Shown here piece by piece: positions 1 through 10,802 of a stretch of 64,000 bases of DNA (the stretch's first letter is position 1; each line of letters begins with the position of its first letter). Both the position numbers and the translations under genes were made by a program. The notes below the pieces were generated by a model. That model did no database searches. It was not told the DNA's origin and saw only the letters and a list, made by a program, of their open reading frames with translations. The stretch is from Cyathus striatus. Lineage: Eukaryota; Basidiomycota; Agaricomycetes; Agaricales; Nidulariaceae. Location of the stretch: the NCBI GenBank assembly GCA_025738555.1, contig JAOVFP010000017.1, forward strand, positions 1,178,001 to 1,242,000, in the 5' to 3' direction.

Positions 1-837
1 TAATTCCTCCAGAAATGAGGGCACTAGCTGAGGGTGGTGCATTCTGCTGAGAGAGAGGCGGAGCAGAGTCAACATGACAAGGCATGCTGGCATTACATTC
101 ATGAGTTTGCTGGGCAGCTAGATGATTGCTACAGTGCACTTCATTTTGCTGCTGTTCATGGCTCCTGGCATGTGCAGTCTGAGTCTGCATATGGGTAGCC
201 ATGAGGGAAAGAAAAGTGTTGTGAGAGGAATCCAAGGTGGTAGTTTCATATACTGTTATGACCATGCCCCTAGCCTGACTTGGCAGTGGAGTACAATGGG
301 GTGACTACAGAGAAGCAAGGGTGAGTACAAGACAAAAGTGGAGAACAAGAACTCAGGGGTAGGACTTCAGCTTCAGCTTATGTGCTGCACCCCTGGGATT
401 CCTGATCCTGGATTTTGGAGTAAGGGCAAGCCCTTCGGAGAAGACAAGAGATGAGAAGACAAGAGATGTAACTCAAGTCAGACTGAAGGGTGAGGACATA
501 GTTCAATACGAAACTGAAGTCTAAGTACAAATCAAGTACTACTTAAATACTAGAGACTCAGAGTAAGTAAAGGCCACTGGCCTTGGCCAGTGGAGAAGTA
601 TGGTCAGGGTAGGCATACGTAGAATGAAGACTAACTAATTAAGCACAATAAAACACATTGGAGAAGTGAGCACATATGGCAGTGTAAAGTGAAACTGATA
701 GTGGCACACTTAAGAATGATAAGTGACTCACTATGAGATGTATACTACAATACTGAGGGGATAGCTCAGTATGGCAGAAGAAAGGAAACAAGAGTAATCT
801 ATGTACAGTAATCAATATGTAATATTAAGAACATAAT

Positions 838-2196
838 CAAAGTCCGGAGTAAACAAAGGTGAAGGCAGAGTAAGAGACTAGAGGTCCGGAGGTAGGCGAT
901 ACAGGATATGACAACCTACCTATTCCTTCCCACTAACAGCATCCATCCCATCCTCAACATTTGTGCTCATATTGATTCATCAAGCAGGCACACAATGGTT
1001 CCTTGAAAAACTGCCTATGCACATCATGTAATAGAAAGTCAGATGTTAGGTTCCCAAGGGTGTAGAATTATATTACATATTCAAATGTCACAATTCCATG
1101 CCACCTCCACATATGCATTTGGATATGTTACTATACCTATTATGTATTTTACACACAATGTGCTCCGCTTTTTATGTATTTAAGTAGTATACTATGTACA
1201 GTATCTACTTATCCATTTGCCTCTTGCTTCCTTCCCCTGCTTTCTCTGAGGCCAAATGTAATGTTGTTGTCATTGTTGCATTGTTTATTTCAACAGAGGG
1301 AGGCTGAGAAGAACATGAGAGAGAAGAGCATCAATCAGGTAGAGGAATGAACCACAGAGCTTCCATCACAATTCCAATAGCATTGCCCAATAATTGCTAA
1401 AGGTAGTCAGCATATGTTATCAAATCATACTTTGTCCCCTGGACATAGAGTGGTTGTGTAATAGTTGAAAGTTTGAGTTCATAGGAATGAGACCAAGGGG
1501 AAGTGGTGATAATGATGGTGTGGAGTCCATTGCTGTGCTAAGATGAGGGAGTAAAGATGTTGGTAGTGTGGTTGTGCTGGAATGTCAATGGCATGCCAAT
1601 AAGATGGGACAGGGAGTTTGAGTCTTGAGTGGCCTCCATCGGTGATGAGGACAAAAATGTGTGTGCATGCCTTGAAAGCTTAAACATCTGAACATTTGAA
1701 CAGGGGATAGCCCAATGAACGACATGGAACAGTATAGCATGGGATGAGGACCATAGGTGGGAAGAGAAGGAGATGACGATGGGGCCTAGAGACAATGATA
1801 AAAACAATGGTGAGTATCACATGGCACCAAGATGCAAGATAGAATACTCACCAATACCAGAAGTAAAGGAGCTGGAGAGGTGAGAATGTGTGGGGAATGC
1901 AAATGATAATGAGAGGGAAAGACAGTGATAAATGTATTCTTCAATACTTACACAGAGAATGTTACAGTAACTGATCACAAAGTGTCCCAAAAAGGCATCA
2001 GCCAATCAGGTGGCCAGAAAGTGAGATCCCGAACACGATCCACAAATTGTCTTATAAGAAAATCCAAACCTCCCCTAAACCCACTACCTTAAAAGGTAGT
2101 GGGAATATTGAGAGCATAGTCAAAGTCTGGAGTAAACAAAGGTGAAGGCGGAGTAAGGGCATAGGAGTCTGGAGGTAGGTGATACAGGATATGACA
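838..2196. repeat. Diverged direct repeat pair (838-921 and 2117-2196)
   Basis: The stretch starting AAAGTCCGGAGTAAACAAAG at about 839 recurs as AAAGTCTGGAGTAAACAAAG at about 2118. Both continue through GGTGAAGGC.GAGTAAG and end in GGAGGTAGG.GATACAGGATA. The copies are about 80 bp long and about 1.28 kb apart in the same orientation. The differences are mostly C/T or G/A changes. They could be remnants of terminal repeats or of a tandem duplication. No coding content lies between them. Confidence 0.6.
2080..2103. repeat. Perfect short hairpin (CCCACTACCTT arms)
   Basis: An 11-bp arm CCCACTACCTT, an AA loop and its exact complement AAGGTAGTGGG. A shorter version of the same hairpin (8-bp exact stem) lies at 40669-40686 in unrelated flanking sequence, which suggests a dispersed element end rather than chance. 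Confidence 0.6.
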
Positions 2197-2689
2197 TGTG
2201 ATGAACACTAAGTACTGATTAGCAATAGTATGAGTAGAGATCAGAATGATAGCGGAAGCGTGGGAAATTATGAGCGGAGGTGCGGTGACAATGAGCAGAG
2301 CGTGGCAATCAGTGAGCACAAAAGTATATAGGTGTGATATGTTAACCGGAAGCATGGGAAATTATGAGTGGAGGTGCGGGCAACAATGAGAATGTGCAAT
2401 TAATAGGAAATGAATAAACATTAAATTATAAGCGTGGGAAACAGCGAGCAGGGGGGTGGGAAATAACACAAACTACTGTATAATTATTGTAAGGTATTCA
2501 GTATACAACTTGCTTATTTTTCAAGTAAAAGTTAAGTTCCTTTGAGTAAAGTTAAGTTCCATTGAGTGGAGTTGAGTTCCTCACTTAAGCTAAATTTGAG
2601 TGTCAGTCAAGTTACCATTGAGTTACCTTTGAGTGGTAAATGACAACTCAACTCCACTTGAATTTGAGTTGAGTTCCAGGAGGTGTGCT

Positions 2690-3846
2690 GACAACCATTA
2701 TCAATGAGATTACTGCAATTGCAGTAAAAGTGCTTAGACATCTGCAGGGGCAATTATGAAACGGCTTTATGGCTTGCAGTCCATTATTGCAGGGAATGCT
2801 TCATATCTGCTTCTACCACCTGCTGTCATTGCTTCATATTTACTTCACTATACTGCAGTATCTGCTTCAGGGTTGGGACATTTGCTTTATAGGTGAGCAG
2901 TAATTGCTTCAGGATTGTTTCAACCTGCTGCAGTAATTGCATTATAATTGTTTCATGTATTTTCAGTGATTGGTTCAGATTTGCTTCTTCATTTTGTAGT
3001 GATTACTTCATTATTGCTTCATGATTGTTTCATTCTGTTGCAGTATTTGCTTCATGTTTGCTTCATTCTGTTGCAGAACTTGCTTCATATATTTTGATAC
3101 ATGCTTCAACATTGCTTCAACCCACTGCAGGATTTGTTTCATATTTGCTTCATTCCATTGTAGAAATTGCTTCATAATTGCTTCAACCCATTGCAGTATA
3201 TGCTTCATATTTGCTTCACCTTATTGTAGGAATTGCTTCAACATTGCTTCAACCCATTGCAGTATTTGCTTCATATATTCCCTGTACATGCTTCAAAATT
3301 ACTTCAACCTGTTGCAGTATTTACTTCATATTTGCTTCATCCTGTTGTAGTAGTTGCTTCATGTTTGCTTCAACCTGTTGCAGAACTTGCTTCATATATT
3401 TCCTGTACATGCTTCAATTTGCTTCAATCTATTGCAGTATTTGCTTCATATATTTCCTGTACATGCTTCAAAATTGCTTCAACCTGTTGCAGTATTTGCT
3501 TCATAAATGCTTTATCCTGTTGTAGTACTTGCTTCATGTTTGCTTCAACCTCTTGCAGAACTTGCTTCATATATATCCTGTACATGCTTCAAATTTGCTT
3601 CAACCTCTTGCAGACTTGCTTTATATATTTCCTGTACATGCTTCAATATTGCTTCAACCCATTGCAGTATTTGCATCATGCTTGCTTCATATATATCATG
3701 TACATGCTTCAAAATTGCTTCAACCCATTGCAGTATTTGCTTCATATATGCTGTACATGCTTCAAAACTGCTTCATATTTGCCCTATTCAGTTGTAGAAT
3801 TTGCTTCATATATTTTTTGCACCTTCATGCTTACTTCAACTTGTTG
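2690..3846. repeat. Left outer arm of large inverted repeat, TTGCTTCA minisatellite
   Basis: The first 150 bp (ATTACTGCAATTGCAGTAAA, CAGTCCATTATTGCAGGGAA and so on) reappear inverted at about 15930-16075, so this is one arm of a 13.4-kb inverted structure. From about 2880 it becomes a degenerate minisatellite of about 33 bp containing CAACC(T/C)(G/A)TTGCAG, TTTGCTTCATA and, at intervals, CCTGTACATGCTTCAA. The same array occurs inverted at 9780-10635 and 15290-15760. Frames stay open in several registers because the unit length is a multiple of three and lacks stops. I do not call these frames genes. Confidence 0.8.
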
Positions 3847-3848
3847 TA

Positions 3849-5336
3849 CAGTTTGCGACAGGCAAACCCTGCCAATTTTATTATGATAGGAAAATGAATT
3901 TTTTAGGGAAAACTAATTACAGATTCAGATTCAGAAAGTCAAAATACATACAAAAACGATGTTTTTGAGAAATTCCCACGAGAAAATGAGTGAGCCAATT
4001 TTTTTAACAAAAAAATCAACATGTTACTAGGGTAATGCATGGGTCAGGAAACTCTGAAGGCCTTATAGGTCTCATGGGACCTGAAACTAGTGTATATTGG
4101 GTGCATAACAGTATACCTTTTCCTAATTTTAAGTGCAAAATTTTATTGCATGCACATTATATAGTTATACAAGAACAGAAAGTGATACAAGAGTGATATA
4201 TTACACATATGTTTTACATTGTAGAGCAGGTGTTTTGCCTGCACTACAAAAATTGATATATTACGATTCCAATTATGTAATCAAGTGATGCACGCATTGA
4301 CGTGTTTGTTCGCATTGTTTGTGCTTTCTCTCACTTTCTCCCTTCAACACCGACACTCCTGTATTGCTCTCAACACTGCTATTACTCAACAGGACTCAAG
4401 ATCGTCAGTATCCTGCTTTACACAGTCCCAATAAATACTGCAATTAGCGTTACCAAAGGCCGTGTCATTGCTCAAGTCTTCCTCCCCTAGTCTTTTTCTT
4501 CATAATTTTCTTTCAATTCATCGATATGCTCTATGTTTCAAACCTTTCCTTTTTCTTCCAATAAATATACTATGTATCTACTTCCTCCCAATCAAGTGAA
4601 ATTGGTCCCCCTTTCTCGACACCTTAGAACACCCAAGGTTGAACAGATGTTCACTGACTCGCTAATTAATTTCTTTGTTTAGGCCTCAACACATTCCTTA
4701 CTTCTACAACATAATATTTGAAACAGTTCTGCATTGTTCAGAAGCTCTCTACATATCTTTCTTTATATCAGTCATCTCTACTGGATTCAATTCACAATGA
4801 TATTTTGGCAGAAGCTTAAAAAGATGTTCTTCATTGGTGATTAATATTTAATTAGTTATAGCTTGTGGCTTAGATACCCTAGTGATCACATTTTCAGTAT
4901 TTGTACTGGGCTCTAAGCAGTAGTGAGGATAGTTCTGATTGCTGAAAATCAGTTTTTGACGAATTATTGCAAAGTCAGCTGGTATTTCAGCTCTTTTCTT
5001 GGGTAAATCCTCAGTCATAGTGTTTAGAAAGACGATTTTTGGCGCCAAATTAGGCGGTTCAGGGGCTGATATTTTTACGGGATCATATCGCTATTGATGT
5101 AAGGATGCCAAAAACACATTTTTCATGAATTTTACTATTTTTTATGGCAGAGTGCCAAATTTTTGGGTCAAAAAATGAAAAAATCGGAAATTGAAAAATT
5201 GGCTCGTGGAATCTTAATTAATACATCGTAACTATGCTATTCTGACAGTTTTCGGAGTCTAAAACTTATTTGTCGTTGCTGAAAAAATTGCTCAAGTTCA
5301 CTCAAAAAATCAGCAGGGTTTGCCTGTCGCAAACTG
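3849..5336. mobile_element. Non-autonomous TA-flanked DNA transposon (1.49 kb)
   Basis: The ends are inverted: CAGTTTGCGACAGGCAAACC at 3849 and its complement GGTTTGCCTGTCGCAAACTG ending at 5336. TA dinucleotides flank both sides (3847-3848 and 5337-5338). Removing the element and one TA rejoins the host repeat as CTTGTTG-TAGTACTTGC, which is how the uninterrupted inverted copy reads near 9790-9810. A TA duplication is the hallmark of Tc1/mariner-type elements. No transposase frame is present, so it would need a partner in trans. The inner part (about 4270-4700) resembles 40690-41200, showing another relative in the window. A hairpin at 4219-4250 is described separately. Confidence 0.85.
4219..4250. 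repeat. GTAGAGCA..TGCACTAC hairpin, copy 1
   Basis: TTGTAGAGCAGG, a short loop, then CCTGCACTACAA: a stem with one A/A mismatch. The same hairpin occurs at 39133-39164, 57324-57356 and 60069-60101 in otherwise different sequence. Confidence 0.65.
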
Positions 5337-5344
5337 TAGTACTT

Positions 5345-5690
5345 GCTTTATTTTTGCTTCATATTTGTTACATATCACAAAGGTGTGACAGGTGTGAAAC
5401 ATGAGACAATGTGACAAATGAGACATGTAAGAAAGATGTGACAGGTGTGACACTTGAGAAGAGCATGTCATGTATGTGATATATAGGAAAGGTGTGACAT
5501 GTGTGATATATAGGAATAGCATGACATGTGTGACATATGGGAATAGCGTGACAGGTGTGACAGATAATAAATGTGTGACATTTGTGAAAATTGAGACAGG
5601 CATGCCATTTAGGAAATATGTGACAGGCATGACTGTGACAATTGTGGTTGTTATGCCCACTTTGATAGTAGTTATATCTACCAATTCTTA
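5345..5690. repeat. TGTGACA minisatellite, left arm
   Basis: Short tandem variants of GTGTGACA(G/T)GTGTGA about 15-30 bp long. The inverted partner is at about 9290-9770. It adjoins the TTGCTTCA array once the 3849-5336 insertion is removed, so both arrays belong to the same older inverted repeat. Confidence 0.75.
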
Positions 5691-6345
5691 ATGATCACCT
5701 ATGATTGCCAGTGGATACTAATATACCCTTGAAACACTTAATGATTACTTGTAATTAACATTGCATCTAGTAATAGGTGAATATGCCCTTGAAACACTTA
5801 ATAATCACCTATGATCACCTGAATAATCATTAGTATGAATAATAAGCAAATCCTCTATTGAAATACTCAATGATCACTTATGATCACTATTAGATCTGGT
5901 AACAATAGATGAATATTCCTTTGAAACACTTAATGATCACTTATGATCATCAGAACAATTATCAGTACAAATTATCAGCTAATATCTCATTGAAACATTC
6001 ATTGATCACTTATGATCACCATTAGATCTAGTATTAATAGGTGAATAAGTCTTTAAAAATGCATAATAATCAAGGTGATAATTGTTTATAATCATGGCAA
6101 TCATAAAATGCTACATTTTTATGATCACTTTGGCTAACACCACTCATGGTATATGTAATTTTATTTTTATTAATAATTTGCAACTATGTATTATCATTAT
6201 AAATAGTAAATGATATAATAAGAGGAGTTATTGTTGGCTGGTACTGGTTTTGGTTTACAATTTGGTTCTCCACACTAAAATCATATATACATAACCCAAA
6301 TATAATGAGATGTACATACATATATTAGAGAATAATAAAACCACT
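5690..6345. repeat. GATCACTTATGATCAC repeats and AT-rich spacer
   Basis: Between 5690 and 6060 the motif TGATCACTTATGATCA recurs about every 80-130 bp with CTTGAAACACTTAATGATC. The inverted partner is 8960-9265. Near 6120-6150 the sequence TTTTATGATCACTTTGGCTA is followed by ACACCACTCA. This resembles the right end of the element at 11960-15237, so an element boundary of that family is probable here. The remainder is AT-rich with no gene. Confidence 0.55.
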
Positions 6346-6347
6346 TA

Positions 6348-6804
6348 TGGTGCACGTCGCTTAGTCACCACTAGTTTTGTGCAGTGGCAAAAATGGTCTG
6401 CGAAATTTTTTGAAATTTTTTGACTTGTTTTCTTCAACTTTATGAATGTTTTGGGGGTCCATTTAGCTGTATAATATTACTACTTCATTAATGGAGTAGA
6501 TTATAAGGTGTAATGTAGTACTTCCATAGCTTCCTTGACAAATGTCGACACATAAGATTGATGACTAATCATATCTGTTTATAGTAATTACCTTCCCAAT
6601 ATAGTAATCTGGCAAAATCTGGGATGTGTGAAAAATATAACTTGCTCAGTTTTGGGAATTTTTACAAACCGTTTAGCAGAGTTATTCCATTCATCAAAAC
6701 AAGCATTTCTATGAGAAGAATAAGAAATTGGGGTCATTTTGTGTGAGAAATATCAGGTGACATTTCCTTGCACAAAAGTAGTGGTGACTAAGTGACGTGC
6801 ATCA
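6348..6804. mobile_element. 457-bp TA-flanked MITE related to the 47.6-kb Tc1-like element
   Basis: The terminal inverted repeats are about 36 bp. They begin TGGTGCACGTCGCTTAGTCA on the left and TGATGCACGTCACTTAGTCA on the complement of the right end, and both continue CCACTA.TTTTGTGCA. TA flanks both sides (6346-6347, 6805-6806). The termini match those of the 8.3-kb element at 47639-55968 (TGGTGCGTGCGGCTTAGTCA). In addition, about 200 bp inside the right end (about 6560-6780) align with the complement of 47690-47885: ACCTTCCC.ATAT, CTCAGTTTT..GAATTTT and GAATAAGAAA occur in the same order. It is therefore a deletion derivative of that element, without coding capacity. Confidence 0.85.
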
Positions 6805-6806
6805 TA

Positions 6807-7215
6807 GCAGCTAGGATTTTTATTTAATGCTAATTTCCATTGATATTATAACAAATATATAATTGATACTTTAGTTGTACATCATTTCACTCCTAACATA
6901 ACTACTTAGAACTTACTAACCCTAGTTTCTAATTTCTAAAACTGTATATTTCTTTGACACAATCTATATTACATATTTGTACTTATATATCACTAATAGC
7001 ATAAAATACTATATAATTTAGAGTTGATCATAAAATTCAGCACTTATTTTTAAGAACATATGATGAAATAGGAAGGAGTTTATATGAAATGATTTGATTA
7101 ACTATAGTTGTGTTTGGGAGAATATTGGAAACACTGATTAAAAGAGTACTGGTGTAACCCAAAGGGTGTTCTAAGAAAAACAAAAATGGCATTAGATTAG
7201 CTGTTAGAGATTAGC
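6807..7215. other. AT-rich spacer, no gene seen
   Basis: About 410 bp of AT-rich sequence between two small transposons. There is no open frame of note, no tandem repeat and no recognisable motif. Confidence 0.5.
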
Positions 7216-7223
7216 CATTAAAG

Positions 7224-8803
7224 CAGTAATTTACACTCCCCCAAGAGGTCTGTACGGATCTGTACGGATCCGCACGGAATCCGAAAATTCCGTACGGATC
7301 CGTGCGGATTCCGTGCAGATCTGTACAGACCCGTACAGACCTGTATAGATACTATACAGAATTTATATAGTGGCTATTATTATTATTAAAGGTGATTATT
7401 CTATATGGATTCTGTGTGGATTCATGCATTGCTGCCTTGTCACAGGTGTCAAGTGTGACACTACATGAAATCTGTGATACACTCAATATATAGTATCATG
7501 CTCAATACATAGTGTCATGCTTAATGTATAGTATCACACTCAATGCATAGTGTCACACTCAACACTTAGTGTCATGCTTAATGTATAGTGTCACACTCAA
7601 CACTTAGTATCACACTTAATGTATAGTTTCATGCTTAATGCATAGTGTCACACTCAACACTTAGTATCACACTTAATGTATAGTTTCATGCTTAATGCAT
7701 AGTGTCACACTCAACACTTAGTATCACACTTAATGTATAGTGTCACGCTTAATGCAGAGTGTCACACTCAACACTTTGTGTTACACTCAATGCTTAGTGT
7801 CACACTCAACCCTTAGTGTCACACTCAACACTTAGTATCATGCTTAACCCTTTAGTGTCACACTCAACACTTAGTGTCACACTCAACACTTAGTGTCACA
7901 CTCAATACTTAGTGTCACACTCAACACTTAGTGTCACACTCAATGCTTAGTGTCACGCTTAACCCTTAGTGTCACACTCAACACTTAGTGTCACACTCAA
8001 CCCTCAGTGTCATGCTTAACACTTAGTGTCACACTCAGCTCTCAGTGTCATGCTTAACACTTAGTGTCACACTCAACCCTCAGTGTCACACTCAATGCTT
8101 AGTGTCACACTCAACACTTAGTGTCGTCACACTCAACCCTTAGTGTCACACTTAATGCATAGTGTCACGCTCAATGCTTAGTGTCACACTCAACCCTTAG
8201 TGTCACGCTTAATGCAGAGTGTCACACTCAATGCTTAGTGTCACACTCAACACTTAGTGTCGTCACACTCAACCCTTAGTGTCACACTTAATGCATAGTG
8301 TCACGCTCAATGCTTAGTGTCACACTCAACCCTTAGTGTCACGCTTAATGCAGAGTGTCACACTCAATGCTTAGTGTCACACTCAACCCTTAGTATCACA
8401 CTCAATGCTTAGTGTCATACTCAACACTTAGTATCATGCTTAACCCTTAGTGTCACACTCAACACCTAGTATCACACTTAACCCTTAGTGTCACGCTTAA
8501 TGGAGAGTGTCACACTTAGTCCTTAGTATCACACAATTTTCTATTCTAATTTTCTATAAGGAAATAAGTATAATAAGATTCTGTACAGAATCTGTACAGA
8601 ATTTTTCAGGTCTGTAATGCGGAATTCTGCGGAATCCGCATGGAATTTTTGATTCTGTGCGGAATCTGTGCAGAATCTGTACAGACCCAAAAAAACCTCT
8701 GCCAAAAAGAAAAAAATCTGTGCAGATTCCGCACAGATTCCGAAAATTCCGTATGGATTCTGCATGGATCTGTACAGAACACCTGGCTAAGTGTAAAGAG
8801 CTC
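7224..8803 (+). mobile_element. Non-autonomous hAT-like element, copy 1 (1.58 kb)
   Basis: An 8-bp target duplication CATTAAAG flanks it (7216-7223 and 8804-8811). The ends are CAGTAATTTACACT on the left and, on the complement of the right, GAGCTCTTTACACT, so TTTACACT is shared. Next comes a subterminal zone rich in CTGTACGGATCCG/CCGTACGGA/CTGTACAGA words at both ends (7249-7350 and 8577-8780). A TGTCACACTCAACACTTAG minisatellite fills the middle. There is no transposase. A second copy in the opposite orientation (23079-25034) has the same ends and its own 8-bp duplication. Eight-base duplications and short divergent TIRs fit the hAT superfamily, but the superfamily is an inference. Confidence 0.85.
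7440..8535 (+). repeat. TGTCACACTCAACACTTAG minisatellite
   Basis: About 50 degenerate units of about 19-21 bp, consensus TGTCACACTCAACACTTAG, with variants (ATGCTTAG, CCCTTAG, AATGCATAG). A longer period is visible, for example a block repeated around 8100-8260 and 8240-8380. It occupies the centre of the hAT-like element. Confidence 0.85.
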
Positions 8804-8811
8804 CATTAAAG

Positions 8812-9265
8812 TTGAATATATAAGTGAACAAAAGTAATCATTGAATGATACTAGTAGCAAATTGGGTTAGTATTAGTTACTACTACTGTATCATTTCAAT
8901 CAAAAGTTTGGTCATGCATCACAGGGTCTCTGAACAGAATAAATTCAAGTATTGGCAAGCATCTCAGAGAACATTGGATCATAAGTGATCAATGAATGTT
9001 TCAATGGGATATTAGTTAATTATTTTTACTGACAATTGTTCATATGATTATAAGTGATCATTAAGTGTTTCAAAGGAATATTCATCTATTATTACTAGAT
9101 CTACTGGTGATCATCAGTGAACATTGAGTATTTCAATAGAGGATTTGCTTATTATTCATACTAATAATTATTCAGGTGATCATAGGTGATCATTAAGTGT
9201 TTCAAGGGCATATTCACATATTACTAAATGCAATGGTAATCATAAGTGATTATTAAGCATTGGTA
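8812..9265. repeat. Inverted GATCAC repeats, right arm of inner palindrome
   Basis: After about 130 bp of unique AT-rich sequence, TGATCATAAGTGATCA units (about 8975-9260) mirror 5690-6060, including AGTGTTTCAA.GG.ATATTCA. With the transposons removed, the mirror centre falls between 6.3 and 8.8 kb. Confidence 0.65.
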
Positions 9266-9289
9266 ATCATAATTACTATCAAAGTGGGC

Positions 9290-9770
9290 ATAACAACCAT
9301 GATTGTCACAGTCATGCCTGTCACATATTTCCTATGTATGATGCCTGTCACAATTTTCACAAATGTCACACCTTTATTATCTGTCACACCTGTCACGCTC
9401 TCCTCATGTGTTACACATATCACATTTTCCCATATGTCACACCTGTCACACTTTCACATTTGTCACAACTGTCACACCTTTATTATCAGTCACACCTGTC
9501 ACGCTATTCCCATATGTCACACCTGTTACACCTCTATTATATGTCACATCTGTCACGCTCTTCTCATATGTCACATCTGTCACGCTCTTCTCATATGTCG
9601 CACAAGTCACGCTATTCCTATATGTCACACATGTCACACCTTTCCTATATATCACATGCGTGTCATGCTCTTCTCAAGTGTCACACCTGTCACACCTTTC
9701 TTACATGTCTCATTTGTCACATTGTCTCATGTTTCACACCTGTCACACCTTTGTGATATGTAACAAATAT
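9290..9770. repeat. GTCACACCTGTCACA minisatellite, right arm
   Basis: The inverted counterpart of 5345-5690: tandem TATGTCACACCTGTCACGCT-like units of about 30 bp. It leads directly into the complement of the TTGCTTCA array at 9775. The open frames over it are products of the repeat, not genes. Confidence 0.75.
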
Positions 9771-9774
9771 GAAG

Positions 9775-10640
9775 CAAAAATAAAGCAAATACTACAATAA
9801 GTTGAAGTAAGCATGAAGGTGCAAAAAATATATGAAGCAAATTCTACAACTGAATAGGGCAAATATGAAGCAGTTTTGAAGCATGTACAGTATATGAAGC
9901 AAGTACTGCAACATGTTGAAACAATCATGAAGCAAATACTGCAATGGGTTGAAGCAATTTTGAAGCATGTACATGATATATATGAAGCAAGCATGATGCA
10001 AATACTACAACAGGATGAAGCAAATACTGCAATGGGTTAAAGTAATGTTGAAGCATGTACAGGAAATATATAAAGCAAGTCTGCAAGAGGTTGAAGCAAA
10101 CATGAAGCAAATACTGCAATGGGTTGAAGCTGTATTGAAGCAATTCCTACCACAGGGTGAAGCAAATATGAAGCAAATAGTGCAATGGGTTGAAGCAAAT
10201 TTGAAGCATGTACAGGATATATATGAAGCAAGTTCTGCAAGAGGTTGAAACAAACATGAAGCAAATAATACAACAGAATGAAGCAATTATGAAGCAACTA
10301 CTGCAATAGGTTGAAGCAAATTGAAGCATGTACATGATATATATGAAGCAAGTTCTGCAAGAGGTTGAAGCAAACATGAAGCAAATCCTACAACAGGATG
10401 AAGCAATTATGAAGCAAATACTACAACAGGATGAAGCAAATATGAAGCAAATTCTGCAATGGGATGAAGCAATATTGAAGCAATTCCTGCAACAGGCTGA
10501 AGCAAACATGAAGCAAATACTACAACAGGACGAAGTAATTATGAAGCAAATACTGCAACAGGTTAAAGCAATTTTGAAGCATGTACAGGATATATATGAA
10601 GCAAGTTCTGCAAGAGGTTGAAGCAAACATGCAGTATGTT
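9775..10640. repeat. TGAAGCAAATACTGCAA array (inverted copy of the 2.9-3.85 kb array)
   Basis: Units of about 33 bp, GAAGCAAATACTGCAACAGG plus (T/A)TGAAGCAA.. . Read in frame on the plus strand from about 10328 they encode an 11-residue repeat of the type MKQILQQDEAN for about 97 codons without a stop. An 11-residue period can form a coiled coil, but other frames of the same array are also open. The uninterrupted junction at about 9790-9810 is the empty-site reference for the transposon at 3849-5336. Confidence 0.75.
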
Positions 10641-10649
10641 GCACTCTCC

Positions 10650-10802
10650 CACAGTTATCACTGGACTCTCACTGGACTCTCACCAGACTATCGAGAGTTC
10701 AGTGGAGTCTCACTGAACTCTCATTAAACTATCGAGAATCCAGTGAGAGTCTCACTACACTATCAGTAGGGCACCTGGACTCTACTTGAACTCCACTGAA
10801 CT
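10650..10802. repeat. ACTGGACTCTC short repeats
   Basis: Degenerate tandem CACTGGACTCTCACTGGACT-like words alternate with ATCGAGA.TCAGTG. Similar words reappear at 11700-11955 and, as GGAGTCCA, at 31390-31600. There is no coding content. Confidence 0.5.

Larger units (their letters stand above)
1..2690. other. Decayed intergenic DNA, no gene seen
   Basis: No open frame here looks coding: all are short and without recognisable domains. Visible structure is limited to a direct repeat (about 838-921 and 2117-2196), an 11-bp-arm hairpin at 2080-2103, and a short stretch near 690-712 (GCAGTGTAAAGTGAAACTGA) resembling part of the 18S-like fragment at 13.2 kb. The 2240-2460 part carries GCGTGGGAAA motifs (2258, 2432) that recur in the fold-back elements of the right half. 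From 2520 to 2690 there are loose GAGTT repeats (GTTGAGTTCC and variants). The likely nature is old transposon debris. Confidence 0.5.

Noticed and set aside
3021..3897. Cys/Phe-rich frames resembling secreted cysteine-rich proteins
   Set aside because: They follow the TTGCTTCA array; overlapping frames are equally open and the inverted copies show the same effect.
7440..8535. CRISPR-like array
   Set aside because: Units of about 20 bp are contiguous without unique spacers, and the host is eukaryotic.
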